A DNA stretch of 64,000 bases from Janthinobacterium sp. 67 (GTDB taxonomy: Bacteria > Pseudomonadota > Gammaproteobacteria > Burkholderiales > Burkholderiaceae_D): the NCBI RefSeq assembly GCF_002797895.1, contig NZ_PGES01000001.1, positions 4,650,001 to 4,714,000 of the forward strand, read 5' to 3'. Shown here piece by piece: positions 47,840 to 55,304 of the stretch. Under the pieces are notes generated by a model. It searched no databases and was not told the DNA's origin. It saw only the letters and a list, made by a program, of their open reading frames with translations. How positions within the stretch are numbered: position 1 is the stretch's first letter; every line of letters starts with the position of its first letter. The position numbers and the translations under genes were made by a program.

Positions 47840-49003
47840 ATGAAGAATTTTGAATTCCATAACCCGACCAAGATCGTGTTCGGTGCTGATACCGTCGCCA
47901 AATTGTCCACCCTGGTGCCGCACGATGCGCGCGTGCTGATTTTGTACGGCGGCGCCAGCGCGGAAAAGACCGGTACCCTGGCCGAGGTGCGAGCTACTCT
48001 TGCGCAGGGCCAGCGCAGCGTGCAGGAGTTTGGCGGCATCGAACCCAATCCCAGCTACGAAACCCTGATGCGCGCCGTCGCCCAGGTACGCAATGAAAAG
48101 CTGGACTTCCTGCTGGCCGTCGGTGGCGGCTCCGTGATCGACGGCACCAAGTTCGTCGCCGCTGCCGCCCTGTACGAGGGTGAGCCGTGGGAAATCGCCG
48201 AGCGCGGCGGTGCCAATGTGCATTGCGCCCTGCCGTTCGGCACGGTGCTGACCTTGCCGGCCACGGGGTCGGAAATGAACAGCGGCGGCGTGGTGACGAA
48301 GAAAGCCACGCATGCCAAGCTGAGTTTTCGCAACCCGCTGCTGTATCCGCAGTTTTCCGTGCTCGACCCCAGCAAGACTTTCACCTTGCCGGCCACGCAG
48401 GTGGCCAATGGCCTGGTCGACGCCTTTGTCCACACGACGGAGCAGTATCTGACCTATCCGGTGCAGGCGAAGGTGCAGGACCGCTTTGCCGAAGGCTTGC
48501 TGCAAACCCTGGTCGAGATCGCGCCGCAGGCGGTCGCTTCGCCCGACGATTACGATACCCGCGCCAACCTGATGTGGACGGCCACCCTGGCCCTGAATGG
48601 CCTGATCGGCGCCGGCGTGCCGCAGGACTGGGCCACCCACATGATCGGCCACGAATTGACGGCCCTGTACGACATCGACCATGCGCGCACCCTGGCCCTG
48701 GTGTTGCCGGCCCTGCTGGACGTACAGCGCGAGCAGAAACGCGGCAAATTGCTACAGTATGGCGAACGTGTCTGGAACATCACGGAAGGCGGCGACGACG
48801 AGCGCATCGATGCCGCCATCGCCCGCACGCGCACCTTCTTTGAAGGCCTGGGCATCCCGACCCGTTTGTCGGCCTATCAACTGGGCCAGGAAGCGGTGGA
48901 AGCGGTACTGAAGCAGCTGGAAGCACATGGCATGACCTCACTCGGCGAACACCGCGATATCGACCTCGCGCGCAGCCGCCGTATCCTCGAAGCAGCACTG
49001 TAA
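47840..49003 (+). CDS. yqhD: NADPH-dependent iron-containing alcohol dehydrogenase (YqhD type)
   Basis: The 387-residue protein aligns by eye with E. coli YqhD over its whole length, including FGGIEPNPSYETLM, LAVGGGSVIDGTKF, and the metal-ligand region DWATHMIGHELTALYDIDHA. It reduces short aldehydes such as methylglyoxal, acrolein and lipid-peroxide products. AAAGGAG lies eight bases before the ATG. It is probably repressed by the NemR-like protein. Confidence 0.94.
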   Translation: MKNFEFHNPTKIVFGADTVAKLSTLVPHDARVLILYGGASAEKTGTLAEVRATLAQGQRSVQEFGGIEPNPSYETLMRAVAQVRNEKLDFLLAVGGGSVIDGTKFVAAAALYEGEPWEIAERGGANVHCALPFGTVLTLPATGSEMNSGGVVTKKATHAKLSFRNPLLYPQFSVLDPSKTFTLPATQVANGLVDAFVHTTEQYLTYPVQAKVQDRFAEGLLQTLVEIAPQAVASPDDYDTRANLMWTATLALNGLIGAGVPQDWATHMIGHELTALYDIDHARTLALVLPALLDVQREQKRGKLLQYGERVWNITEGGDDERIDAAIARTRTFFEGLGIPTRLSAYQLGQEAVEAVLKQLEAHGMTSLGEHRDIDLARSRRILEAAL

Positions 49004-49025
49004 CCCTGACATAAAAGGACACAAT

Positions 49026-49703
49026 ATGAACATCCTGATGGTACTGACCTCGCACGACCAACTCGGTAACACCGGCAAGAAAACCGGCTTCTGGCTGGAA
49101 GAATTCGCCGCTCCCTACTACGTCTTGCAAGAAGCGGGCGCGAAGCTGACGGTAGTGTCGCCCAACGGCGGCCAGCCGCCGCTGGACCCGAAAAGCGACG
49201 AGCCGGAGTCGCAAACGGACGCCACGCGCCGCTTCAAGCAGGACGCCGCTGCGCAAGCCGTGCTGGCCAACACGGGCAAGCTGGCCGACGTGAAAGCGGC
49301 AGACTTTGACGCCGTGTTCTACCCGGGCGGCCATGGCCCGCTGTGGGACCTGGCAGAAGACCCGCACTCGATCGCGCTGATCGAGCAGATGATCGCCGCT
49401 GGCAAGCCCGTCGCCGCCGTCTGCCACGCGCCCGGCGTGCTGCGCCACGTGAAAGCGCTTGATGGCACGCCGCTGGTGCGCGGCAAGCAGGTGACGGGCT
49501 TTACGAATACCGAGGAAGATGCCGTCGGCTTGACGGCCATCGTGCCTTTCCTCGTCGAGGACATGCTCAAGGAAAACGGCGGCGTGTACTCGAAGCTGGG
49601 CGACTGGCAGCCGTACGCCGTCACCGACGGCTTGCTGGTCACGGGCCAGAATCCCGCATCGTCGGAAGCGGCCGCGCAGGCGCTGCTCAAGCTGCTGGGC
49701 TGA
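49026..49703 (+). CDS. DJ-1/PfpI-family protein, Hsp31/glyoxalase III-like
   Basis: The 225-residue protein has the nucleophile Cys133 in AVCHAPG next to His134 and the conserved Glu at 25/26 in GFWLEEFAAP, the pattern of Hsp31-like glyoxalase III or deglycase enzymes acting on glyoxal and methylglyoxal. AAAGGA precedes the ATG. It starts 22 bases after yqhD and should share its electrophile-induced transcript. Confidence 0.88.
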   Translation: MNILMVLTSHDQLGNTGKKTGFWLEEFAAPYYVLQEAGAKLTVVSPNGGQPPLDPKSDEPESQTDATRRFKQDAAAQAVLANTGKLADVKAADFDAVFYPGGHGPLWDLAEDPHSIALIEQMIAAGKPVAAVCHAPGVLRHVKALDGTPLVRGKQVTGFTNTEEDAVGLTAIVPFLVEDMLKENGGVYSKLGDWQPYAVTDGLLVTGQNPASSEAAAQALLKLLG

Positions 49704-49732
49704 TACCCCGGTAGCGCATCCGCCGCTGGTCG

Positions 49733-50329
49733 TCACGCCACAGTGCGTCCGGCGGCCATGCCCGCCAGGATCAGGCCGACCGAGGCGTGCCATTGCGTCT
49801 CGTTGGCGGGCCTGCCCGCCAGCGCATAGCCGTGCAGGAAATCGACGAGCGCATCGCGCCCGCGCAGCCGGGTTTTCTTGTCCAGCTCGAGACCGTCGAC
49901 GGCCAGTTCGAACAGCGCCGTGAACCGCTGTGCCACGTCGGCTTGCTCCACCAGCCCGCGCGCCATCAGGCGCACGAAGTAGGGCGTGGCGCTGACCAGT
50001 TCCAGATACAGCGCGCACAGCGCCAGCAGGCGTCGTGGCGCTGTCTGGCGCCGCGTAAATGGCGGCTGCTGCGGATCGAGCGCGGCAAAGCGCTGTGCCA
50101 TCAGGGCCAGCAATAATTCCTCTTTTCCCGCGTAGTAGTGATACACGGCCATGGCGTCGACGCCCAGGTGTTGCGCCAGCGCGCGCATGGAAAACGCCTC
50201 GCCTTTTTCTTCCAGCAGCGCCAGGGCCGCCTGCAGGATGCTGGCGCTGTCCAGTGCGGGCAGCGCGCGGCGCGGACGCCCGGCGCGGCGCACGGGAGAT
50301 TCCTTGGCTTGAAGTTTTGGGGTTTTCAT
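49733..50329 (-). CDS. TetR-family transcriptional regulator
   Basis: The 198-residue protein has a helix-turn-helix in residues 30-75 (FSMRALAQHLGVDAMAVYHYYAGKEEL) and a C-terminal domain resembling TetR_C types. The ATG at 50329 is used; an in-frame ATG at 50335 lies at the very edge of the operator palindrome. It is divergent from the RibD-like gene, with a perfect 19-base palindrome between them. Confidence 0.88.
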   Translation of the reverse strand: MKTPKLQAKESPVRRAGRPRRALPALDSASILQAALALLEEKGEAFSMRALAQHLGVDAMAVYHYYAGKEELLLALMAQRFAALDPQQPPFTRRQTAPRRLLALCALYLELVSATPYFVRLMARGLVEQADVAQRFTALFELAVDGLELDKKTRLRGRDALVDFLHGYALAGRPANETQWHASVGLILAGMAAGRTVA

Positions 50330-50335
50330 GGGCAT

Positions 50336-50354
50336 AATTCTACACTGTAGAATT
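50336..50354. promoter_or_regulatory. Perfect 19-bp palindromic operator between TetR and RibD-like genes
   Basis: Arms AATTCTACA / TGTAGAATT flank a single C at 50345. TAGAAT boxes within the palindrome can serve as -10 elements in both directions (50348-50353 for the + strand), so binding should block both promoters. It is the likely binding site of the adjacent TetR protein. The minus-strand start would leave almost no leader before the TetR ATG. Confidence 0.82.
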
Positions 50355-50370
50355 AAATCAAGGAAAACCC

Positions 50371-50898
50371 ATGCAAAAACCTTTTGTCAGCGTTTTTCTC
50401 GGCATCAGCCTCGATGGCTGCATCGCGGGAGAAAATGGCGACCTGTCCTGGCTGGCCGAACTGGCGCCCGACTCGCCCGACGCCACCGGCTACACGGCAT
50501 TGATGGAGCAGGTCGATACCTTGCTGATCGGCCGCACCACGTATGACGCCGTGCTGGGGTTCGAACCGTGGCCGTATGCGGGCAAGCGCGTGCAGGTATT
50601 GAGCCACCGCGGCTTCGCGCCGCGCCATGGTGAACAGCGCCGCGAAGGCAGCGTGCGGGACGTGCTGGAAGCGCTGGCGGAAGAGGGGCGCCGCCACGTG
50701 TATCTCGATGGCGGCGCCGTTATCCGCGCCGGTTTGCGCGAGGGCGTCATCGACAGCCTGACCTTGTCCGTGCTGCCCGTGGTGCTGGGCAAGGGCGTGC
50801 GCCTGTTCGAGGACGGCTTGCCGCGCAGCGACTGGCGCCTGGACGGCACGCGCCAGCTGCCTAGCGGCGTGGTGCAGCTGCGCTATCGGAAAAATTAA
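50371..50898 (+). CDS. RibD C-terminal/dihydrofolate reductase-fold protein
   Basis: The 175-residue stand-alone RibD_C domain protein begins VSVFLGISLDGCIAG and has LLIGRTTYDAVLGF and YLDGGAVIRAGL, typical of YyaP/YwjB-like reductases. The family contains NADPH-dependent reductases of uncertain substrate. It is probably the target of the divergent TetR regulator. Its stop codon overlaps the stop of the convergent metallophosphoesterase. Confidence 0.85.
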   Translation: MQKPFVSVFLGISLDGCIAGENGDLSWLAELAPDSPDATGYTALMEQVDTLLIGRTTYDAVLGFEPWPYAGKRVQVLSHRGFAPRHGEQRREGSVRDVLEALAEEGRRHVYLDGGAVIRAGLREGVIDSLTLSVLPVVLGKGVRLFEDGLPRSDWRLDGTRQLPSGVVQLRYRKN

Positions 50899-51698
50899 CC
50901 CGCGCTGGCGATGTCGACGATGAAGCCGGGATCGTAGCGTTCATTTTCCGGCGTGCCGTCGGGCCGCTTGTAGCCGCAAGGGTTGCACACGACGCGGCAA
51001 TCCTGCACGCGATAGTCGAGCGAGGCGTGCATGTGGCCATGCACCCACAGGTCCGCCTGCGCCACCAGTTCATCGAGCTGCGAGGCAAACGCCGGCGAGC
51101 CGAGATTGGTCGCGTATTGCGCTTCCACCGACAGCATCGAGGGCGCCATGTGCGTAATGACGACCGTCTTGCCCTCGAAGGGTTGCGCCAGCTGCCGCTC
51201 CAGCCAGGCGCGGTGCTGCGCGTGCAGCTGCGCCGTGTCGGCGGCGCACAAGAGACGCGGCGTGTCGCCGCCCGTGCTGATGCGCTTGTAGTCGGGCATG
51301 TAGGCTTGCGCCGCGCTCAATGCTTCGTCCCGGCGCTCCTCGCCGAACAGCAGGAAATCCGTCCACAGCGTAATGCCGAGAAAACGCACGCCGCCGAGCG
51401 TCACCGCGTCGCCGTCGAGCAGGCTGATGTTCGCGCCGTGCGCATTGGCGCTGGCGCAGGCGTCGCGCACGGCATCCTGCATGTGCTCGAGCTGGTGGCC
51501 ATAGCCCTCGTGATTGCCGTGCACGTACAGCACGGGCAGGGCGCCGAAAGTGCGCGCGGCCCAGGCGATGGCGTTGCTGCCCGTGTCGATGTCGCCGGCC
51601 AGGATCACCGCGTCGGGGCGGCAGGCGGCAAGGTCGATGGCGGGCGTGTCGTCACCCCAGACTTCCAGGTGCAGGTCGGACAGGATCAGCAGACGCAT
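50895..51698 (-). CDS. Calcineurin-like metallophosphoesterase, paralog 1
   Basis: The 267-residue protein has the metal motifs DLHLE (9-13), GDID (36-39), GNHEG, VITHMAPS and GHMHASLDYRV, a complete metallophosphoesterase set. It is a clear paralog of the gene at 54467-55258, sharing motif spacing and the C-terminal CRVVCNPCGYK motif. Substrate is unknown. Stop codons of this gene and the RibD-like gene overlap in opposite directions. Confidence 0.88.
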   Translation of the reverse strand: MRLLILSDLHLEVWGDDTPAIDLAACRPDAVILAGDIDTGSNAIAWAARTFGALPVLYVHGNHEGYGHQLEHMQDAVRDACASANAHGANISLLDGDAVTLGGVRFLGITLWTDFLLFGEERRDEALSAAQAYMPDYKRISTGGDTPRLLCAADTAQLHAQHRAWLERQLAQPFEGKTVVITHMAPSMLSVEAQYATNLGSPAFASQLDELVAQADLWVHGHMHASLDYRVQDCRVVCNPCGYKRPDGTPENERYDPGFIVDIASAG

Positions 51699-51828
51699 GG
51701 CGATAGGAGAGCAGTGAATGGGCCTCTATCGTAGCGCAAACGGCTTGCCTTGCGGCGGCGTGCTTGACCGCGCACCGCAGGCGACGTTACCCTGTGGCAT
51801 CGATTACCGCAACTTACCCTGGAGCCGC

Positions 51829-52785
51829 ATGCCGCCTTTCTTCCTTCCCAAGACCTTGCTCAGTATCGCGCTGGCCGCCATGGCGCTGCCGTTGACGGCG
51901 CACGGCGCCACGCCCGCCGCCGATCCATTGACGCAGCCGATCGCCTCGCCGTATGCGGCGCAGTGGAACCGTCCGCAGCAGCCTGCGCGCATCCACGGGG
52001 ACACGTATTACGTGGGTGTGGGTGGCTTGAGCGTGGTGCTGATCGATACGCGCGACGGCTTGATCCTGATCGACGGCGCGCTGCCGCAATCGGTGGCCGC
52101 CATCAAGGAGCATATCCTCGAGCTGGGCTTTCGTCTGGAAGACATCAAGTTCATCCTGAATACGGAAGCGCATTTCGACCATTCGGGCGGCATCGCCGCC
52201 CTGGCCCGCGACAGTGGCGCGCAAGTGGTCGCCAGTCCGCTGGGAGCGCAGGCGCTGCGCGCGGGATCGGTGCTCGCTGCGGATCCGCAGGCGGGCGAAA
52301 TCGAGCCCATGCCGGCCGTGGAAAATGTGCGTGAGATCGCCGACGGCGAAACCCTGCAGCTGGGTGACGTGACCGTCACGGCGCGCTACACGCCCGGTCA
52401 TACGCCGGGCAGCACCAGCTGGACCTGGGTGTCGTGCGAGGATGCGGAGCGCACGGACTGCCTGAACGTGGTGTTTGGCGCCAGCCTCACGCCGGTGGGT
52501 GCCGACGATTTTCACTTCATCGGCGATGCGGGCCATGCCGACCTGACGCCGGCCTTCCGCCGTACCATGCGGGACTTCGCCAAGCTGCCGTGCGACATCC
52601 TGATCTCGGCCCACCCCGACCATTCCGGCGGCGACCGCAAGCTGACGCAATTGCTGGAAGGCGTCACGCCGAATCCCTTCATCGATGCGCAGGCGTGCGG
52701 CAGTTACGCAGCCAAGAATGAAGCGAAGCTCGATGCCCGCATCGCCAAGGAAAAAGCCATGGCTGGCGAGACTGCGACAAAATAA
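51829..52785 (+). CDS. Subclass B3-like metallo-beta-lactamase with Glu at the first zinc-ligand position
   Basis: The 318-residue protein has a signal peptide (to about AHGA, residue 26) and the MBL fold of B3 enzymes: GHTPGSTSW, SAHPDHSGGD, and the motif at residues 113-118, which reads EAHFDH where typical B3 enzymes have HxHxDH. So the first zinc-1 His is Glu113. Other ligands (His115, Asp117, His118, the His in GHTPG, the His in SAHPD) are present. GGAG at 51821-51824 supports the ATG at 51829, which starts the signal peptide; the longer frame to 51718 is unlikely. It may act on beta-lactams or another ester or lactone. Confidence 0.85.
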   Translation: MPPFFLPKTLLSIALAAMALPLTAHGATPAADPLTQPIASPYAAQWNRPQQPARIHGDTYYVGVGGLSVVLIDTRDGLILIDGALPQSVAAIKEHILELGFRLEDIKFILNTEAHFDHSGGIAALARDSGAQVVASPLGAQALRAGSVLAADPQAGEIEPMPAVENVREIADGETLQLGDVTVTARYTPGHTPGSTSWTWVSCEDAERTDCLNVVFGASLTPVGADDFHFIGDAGHADLTPAFRRTMRDFAKLPCDILISAHPDHSGGDRKLTQLLEGVTPNPFIDAQACGSYAAKNEAKLDARIAKEKAMAGETATK

Positions 52786-52815
52786 CAACGTTGTCGCCTT
52801 CACCATGAAAAGCGG

Positions 52816-52844
52816 TTGACGCACTGCAGCATCCGGTGCAGAAT
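52816..52844 (+). promoter_or_regulatory. Promoter of the rtcB leader
   Basis: TTGACG (52816-52821) and CAGAAT (52839-52844) are separated by 17 bases. The predicted start near 52851 gives a leader of about 168 bases to the end of the terminator. Confidence 0.6.
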
Positions 52845-52887
52845 CAGCGTTCGCAATTCAGATTAACCAACAAAAGAAAGGAACCCC

Positions 52888-52926
52888 ATGTTCGAGCAGG
52901 CTGGCAGCAAGTCGTACCTCCACTAG
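52888..52926 (+). CDS. Twelve-codon leader ORF upstream of rtcB
   Basis: ATG at 52888 has a good ribosome binding site (AAAGGAA at 52877-52883). The ORF encodes MFEQAGSKSYLH and stops at TAG (52924-52926). It lies between a promoter and a hairpin-terminator pair, the layout of a leader peptide that couples translation to transcription. No single amino acid is strongly repeated, so classical amino-acid attenuation is not obvious. Whether it is translated is unknown. Confidence 0.5.
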   Translation: MFEQAGSKSYLH

Positions 52927-52939
52927 CCCCGCGCATGAC

Positions 52940-52973
52940 GCTCGGGGCCATCGGCATCTTGCCGATCCCGAGC
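52940..52973 (+). ncRNA. Bulged hairpin in the rtcB leader RNA
   Basis: GCTCGGG (52940-52946) pairs with CCCGAGC (52967-52973), and ATCGGC (52950-52955) pairs with GCCGAT (52961-52966) around loop ATCTT. This gives a 13-bp stem with a three-base GCC bulge. CCCCG at 52927-52931 can compete for CGGGG at 52943-52947, so two exclusive structures are possible. It is a candidate sensor or antiterminator structure; no known riboswitch class is recognised. Confidence 0.6.
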
Positions 52974-52988
52974 CGGTGTCCTTGAAAA

Positions 52989-53018
52989 CCCCGGTGAGGA
53001 AACTCGCCGGGGTTTTTT
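52989..53018 (+). terminator. Strong intrinsic terminator 46 bases before rtcB
   Basis: Ten-base stem CCCCGGTGAG (52989-52998) / CTCGCCGGGG (53003-53012) with one G-T wobble, a GAAA tetraloop, and six T residues (53013-53018). It can end transcripts from the lactamase gene or from the leader promoter. The rtcB ATG is at 53064, so rtcB needs read-through or controlled antitermination. Confidence 0.9.
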
Positions 53019-53063
53019 GGTTTACCAGTACCCCGGCATAACGCAGACATCAGGAACACCGTT

Positions 53064-54272
53064 ATGCCCATTCATCAGACACTGCGCGGCGCCCATGTGC
53101 CCGTGCATATTTTTACCGACGATATCGACGCGCAGGCATTGCGCCAGCTGCACAATATCGCCAGCCTGCCCATCGTCCATCCGTATGTGGCGGCCATGCC
53201 CGATGTCCATGCCGGCATCGGCGCCACCGTCGGCAGCGTGATTCCCACGCGCGGCGCCGTCATTCCGGCCGCCGTGGGCGTGGACATCGGCTGCGGCATG
53301 AACGCCGTGCGTACCACCCTGACGGCCAGCGACTTGCCCGACAACCTGGCGCGCCTGCGCAGCGCCATCGAAGCGGAGGTGCCCGTCGGCTTCGAGCAGC
53401 ACGACTGGAGCCGCGTGCAGGGTTCGCGCCATGCGCGCGCCGTGCGCCCCCTCGCCGGCCGCCTGGAGCACATCGTCGAGCGCCACCGCGGCATCGCCAA
53501 GATGCTGCGCCAGTGCGAACGCACGTGGATCTGCCAGGCCGGCACCCTCGGCGGCGGCAACCATTTCATCGAGATCTGCCTCGACGAGGAACAGCGCGTG
53601 TGGATCATGCTGCATTCGGGCTCGCGCGGCATCGGCAACGCCATCGGCCGCTACTTCATCGCTGCCGCGCAGAAGGACATGCGTCGCCACCAGCTGCAGC
53701 TGCCGGACGCGGACCTGGCCTATCTGAGTGCAGGCTCCACGGTGTTCGACGACTATGTGGAAGCGGTGGACTGGGCGCAGGATTACGCGCTGCTCAACCG
53801 CAGCGAGATGATGCGCCGCGTGCTCGACGTGCTGGCGAAGTTCGCGCCGCCGTTCCAGCTCGACGGGGAAGCGATCAACTGCCACCACAACTACATCGCG
53901 CGCGAAACGCATGGCAATGCCGATTTGTACGTGACGCGCAAGGGCGCCATTTCGGCGCGGCAGGGAGAGCTGGGCATCATCCCCGGCAGCATGGGCGCGC
54001 GCAGCTTCATCGTGCGCGGCAAGGGCAATCCGCAGTCGTTGTGTTCCTGCTCGCACGGAGCGGGGCGCAGCATGAGCCGCAGCGAGGCGAAGCGCCGCTA
54101 TGATCGCTTCGACCTGGCCGAGCAGACTGCCGGCATCGAATGCCGCAAGGATGGCGGCGTGGTCGACGAGATTCCGACCGCCTATAAAAATATCGACGCC
54201 GTGATGGCGCACCAGAGCGACCTGGTGGAAATGGTGCATACCTTGCGCCAGGTCGTCTGCATCAAGGGTTGA
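53064..54272 (+). CDS. rtcB: RNA-splicing/repair ligase RtcB
   Basis: The 402-residue GTP- and Mn-dependent ligase joins RNA 2',3'-cyclic phosphate or 3'-phosphate ends to 5'-OH ends. Metal and nucleotide motifs are MPDVHAG (Asp47, His49), VGVDIGCGMN (Cys77), GTLGGGNHFIE, and the guanylylated His331 in SHGAGR. Length matches RtcB1. AGGA at 53052-53055 precedes the ATG. No RtcA or RtcR gene is nearby, so control differs from the E. coli sigma-54 system; a leader with hairpin and terminator lies upstream instead. Confidence 0.95.
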   Translation: MPIHQTLRGAHVPVHIFTDDIDAQALRQLHNIASLPIVHPYVAAMPDVHAGIGATVGSVIPTRGAVIPAAVGVDIGCGMNAVRTTLTASDLPDNLARLRSAIEAEVPVGFEQHDWSRVQGSRHARAVRPLAGRLEHIVERHRGIAKMLRQCERTWICQAGTLGGGNHFIEICLDEEQRVWIMLHSGSRGIGNAIGRYFIAAAQKDMRRHQLQLPDADLAYLSAGSTVFDDYVEAVDWAQDYALLNRSEMMRRVLDVLAKFAPPFQLDGEAINCHHNYIARETHGNADLYVTRKGAISARQGELGIIPGSMGARSFIVRGKGNPQSLCSCSHGAGRSMSRSEAKRRYDRFDLAEQTAGIECRKDGGVVDEIPTAYKNIDAVMAHQSDLVEMVHTLRQVVCIKG

Positions 54273-54283
54273 AGGGAGAGCAT

Positions 54284-54457
54284 ATGAAAATCAAAGTGAA
54301 AGCCACGTCCAAGCCGCGCAATCCGCTGGTGGCGGCAGCGAAACTGCGCGGCGGCGCCGGTGCGCACCAGTCGGAAGTGTCGCCGCGCGCGGCGCGCAGG
54401 GCCGGCAAGCACCGCCTGCAGCAAATGCTTGCGGGCCGCCTCAAAGCTGACGATTAG
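54284..54457 (+). CDS. Small basic protein downstream of rtcB
   Basis: The 57-residue Lys/Arg-rich protein starts MKIKVKATSKPRNPLVAAA and contains RAARRAGKHRLQQML. GGGAG at 54274-54278 lies six bases before the ATG. It starts 11 bases after rtcB, so it is probably co-expressed. A strong positive charge suggests nucleic-acid or ribosome binding, but no family is assigned. It converges on the second metallophosphoesterase gene with a nine-base gap. Confidence 0.7.
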   Translation: MKIKVKATSKPRNPLVAAAKLRGGAGAHQSEVSPRAARRAGKHRLQQMLAGRLKADD

Positions 54458-54466
54458 CGCGCCGGA

Positions 54467-55258
54467 TTAACGCGACGGCAGCTCGATGATGAAGTTCGGA
54501 TCAAAAGCGGGATTTTGCGGCGCGCCGCTGCGCGCCTTGTAGCCGCAGGGGTTCGATACGACGCGGCAGTGGCCGATGCGGTAGTCGCGCGAGACGTGCA
54601 GGTGGCCATGCACCCACAGGTCCGCCTGCGCTGCCAGGTCGTCCAGGCGCGAAGCGTAGCCGGGCGAACACCCTTCGCTGCCGTAGGCATCGTCGACCGA
54701 CTGCAAGGAGGGCGCCATGTGGCTGATGACCACCGTGCGGCCATCGAAGGGCTGCGCCAGCTCGCGCGCCAGCCACGCTTTTTGCTGCGCGTGGAACATG
54801 GCCGTGTCGGCCGCGCGCAGCTTGCGAAAGCCCATGCCGGCCAGACGGATGCGCTTGTAGTCGTTCATGACGGGCATGGCCGCTTGCCGCGTGTCGTCGC
54901 CCAGCAGGCGGAAATCCGTCCACAGGGTGGCGCCCAGGAAGCGCACGGCGTTGCCTGCCTGGTCGGTGATGACGTGGGTGTCGGCGTCGAGAAAATGCAC
55001 GTTGGGCGTGGCGGCGCAGGCCGCGCGCAGCTCCTGGCGCACCTTGTCCAGATGGTGGCCATAGCCTTCGTGGTTGCCGTGCACGTACAGCACGGGCAGG
55101 CCCGCAAACGTGGTGGCGGCCCAGGCGACGGCGCGGGTGCCCGTGTCGATATCGCCGGCCAGGATGACGGCGTCGGGACAGCTGAGCGCGAGGTCGCCCT
55201 GCGGCGCTTCGTCGCGCCACAGCTCGTGGTGCAGGTCCGACAGTACCAATATACGCAT
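54467..55258 (-). CDS. Calcineurin-like metallophosphoesterase, paralog 2
   Basis: The 263-residue protein has motifs DLHHELW, GDIDTG, GNHEGYGHHL, VISHMAPS and GHLHVSRDYRI, and the same CRVVSNPCGYK ending as the paralog at 50895-51698. All metal ligands appear intact. The two copies bracket the lactamase, the leader and rtcB. Substrate is unknown; a role with RNA 2',3'-cyclic phosphate ends next to rtcB is possible but purely inferred. Confidence 0.88.
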   Translation of the reverse strand: MRILVLSDLHHELWRDEAPQGDLALSCPDAVILAGDIDTGTRAVAWAATTFAGLPVLYVHGNHEGYGHHLDKVRQELRAACAATPNVHFLDADTHVITDQAGNAVRFLGATLWTDFRLLGDDTRQAAMPVMNDYKRIRLAGMGFRKLRAADTAMFHAQQKAWLARELAQPFDGRTVVISHMAPSLQSVDDAYGSEGCSPGYASRLDDLAAQADLWVHGHLHVSRDYRIGHCRVVSNPCGYKARSGAPQNPAFDPNFIIELPSR

Positions 55259-55304
55259 GCTGTTTTCATGCCTGTTGAAAGGGCGCCATCGTACCTGAAG
55301 ACCT

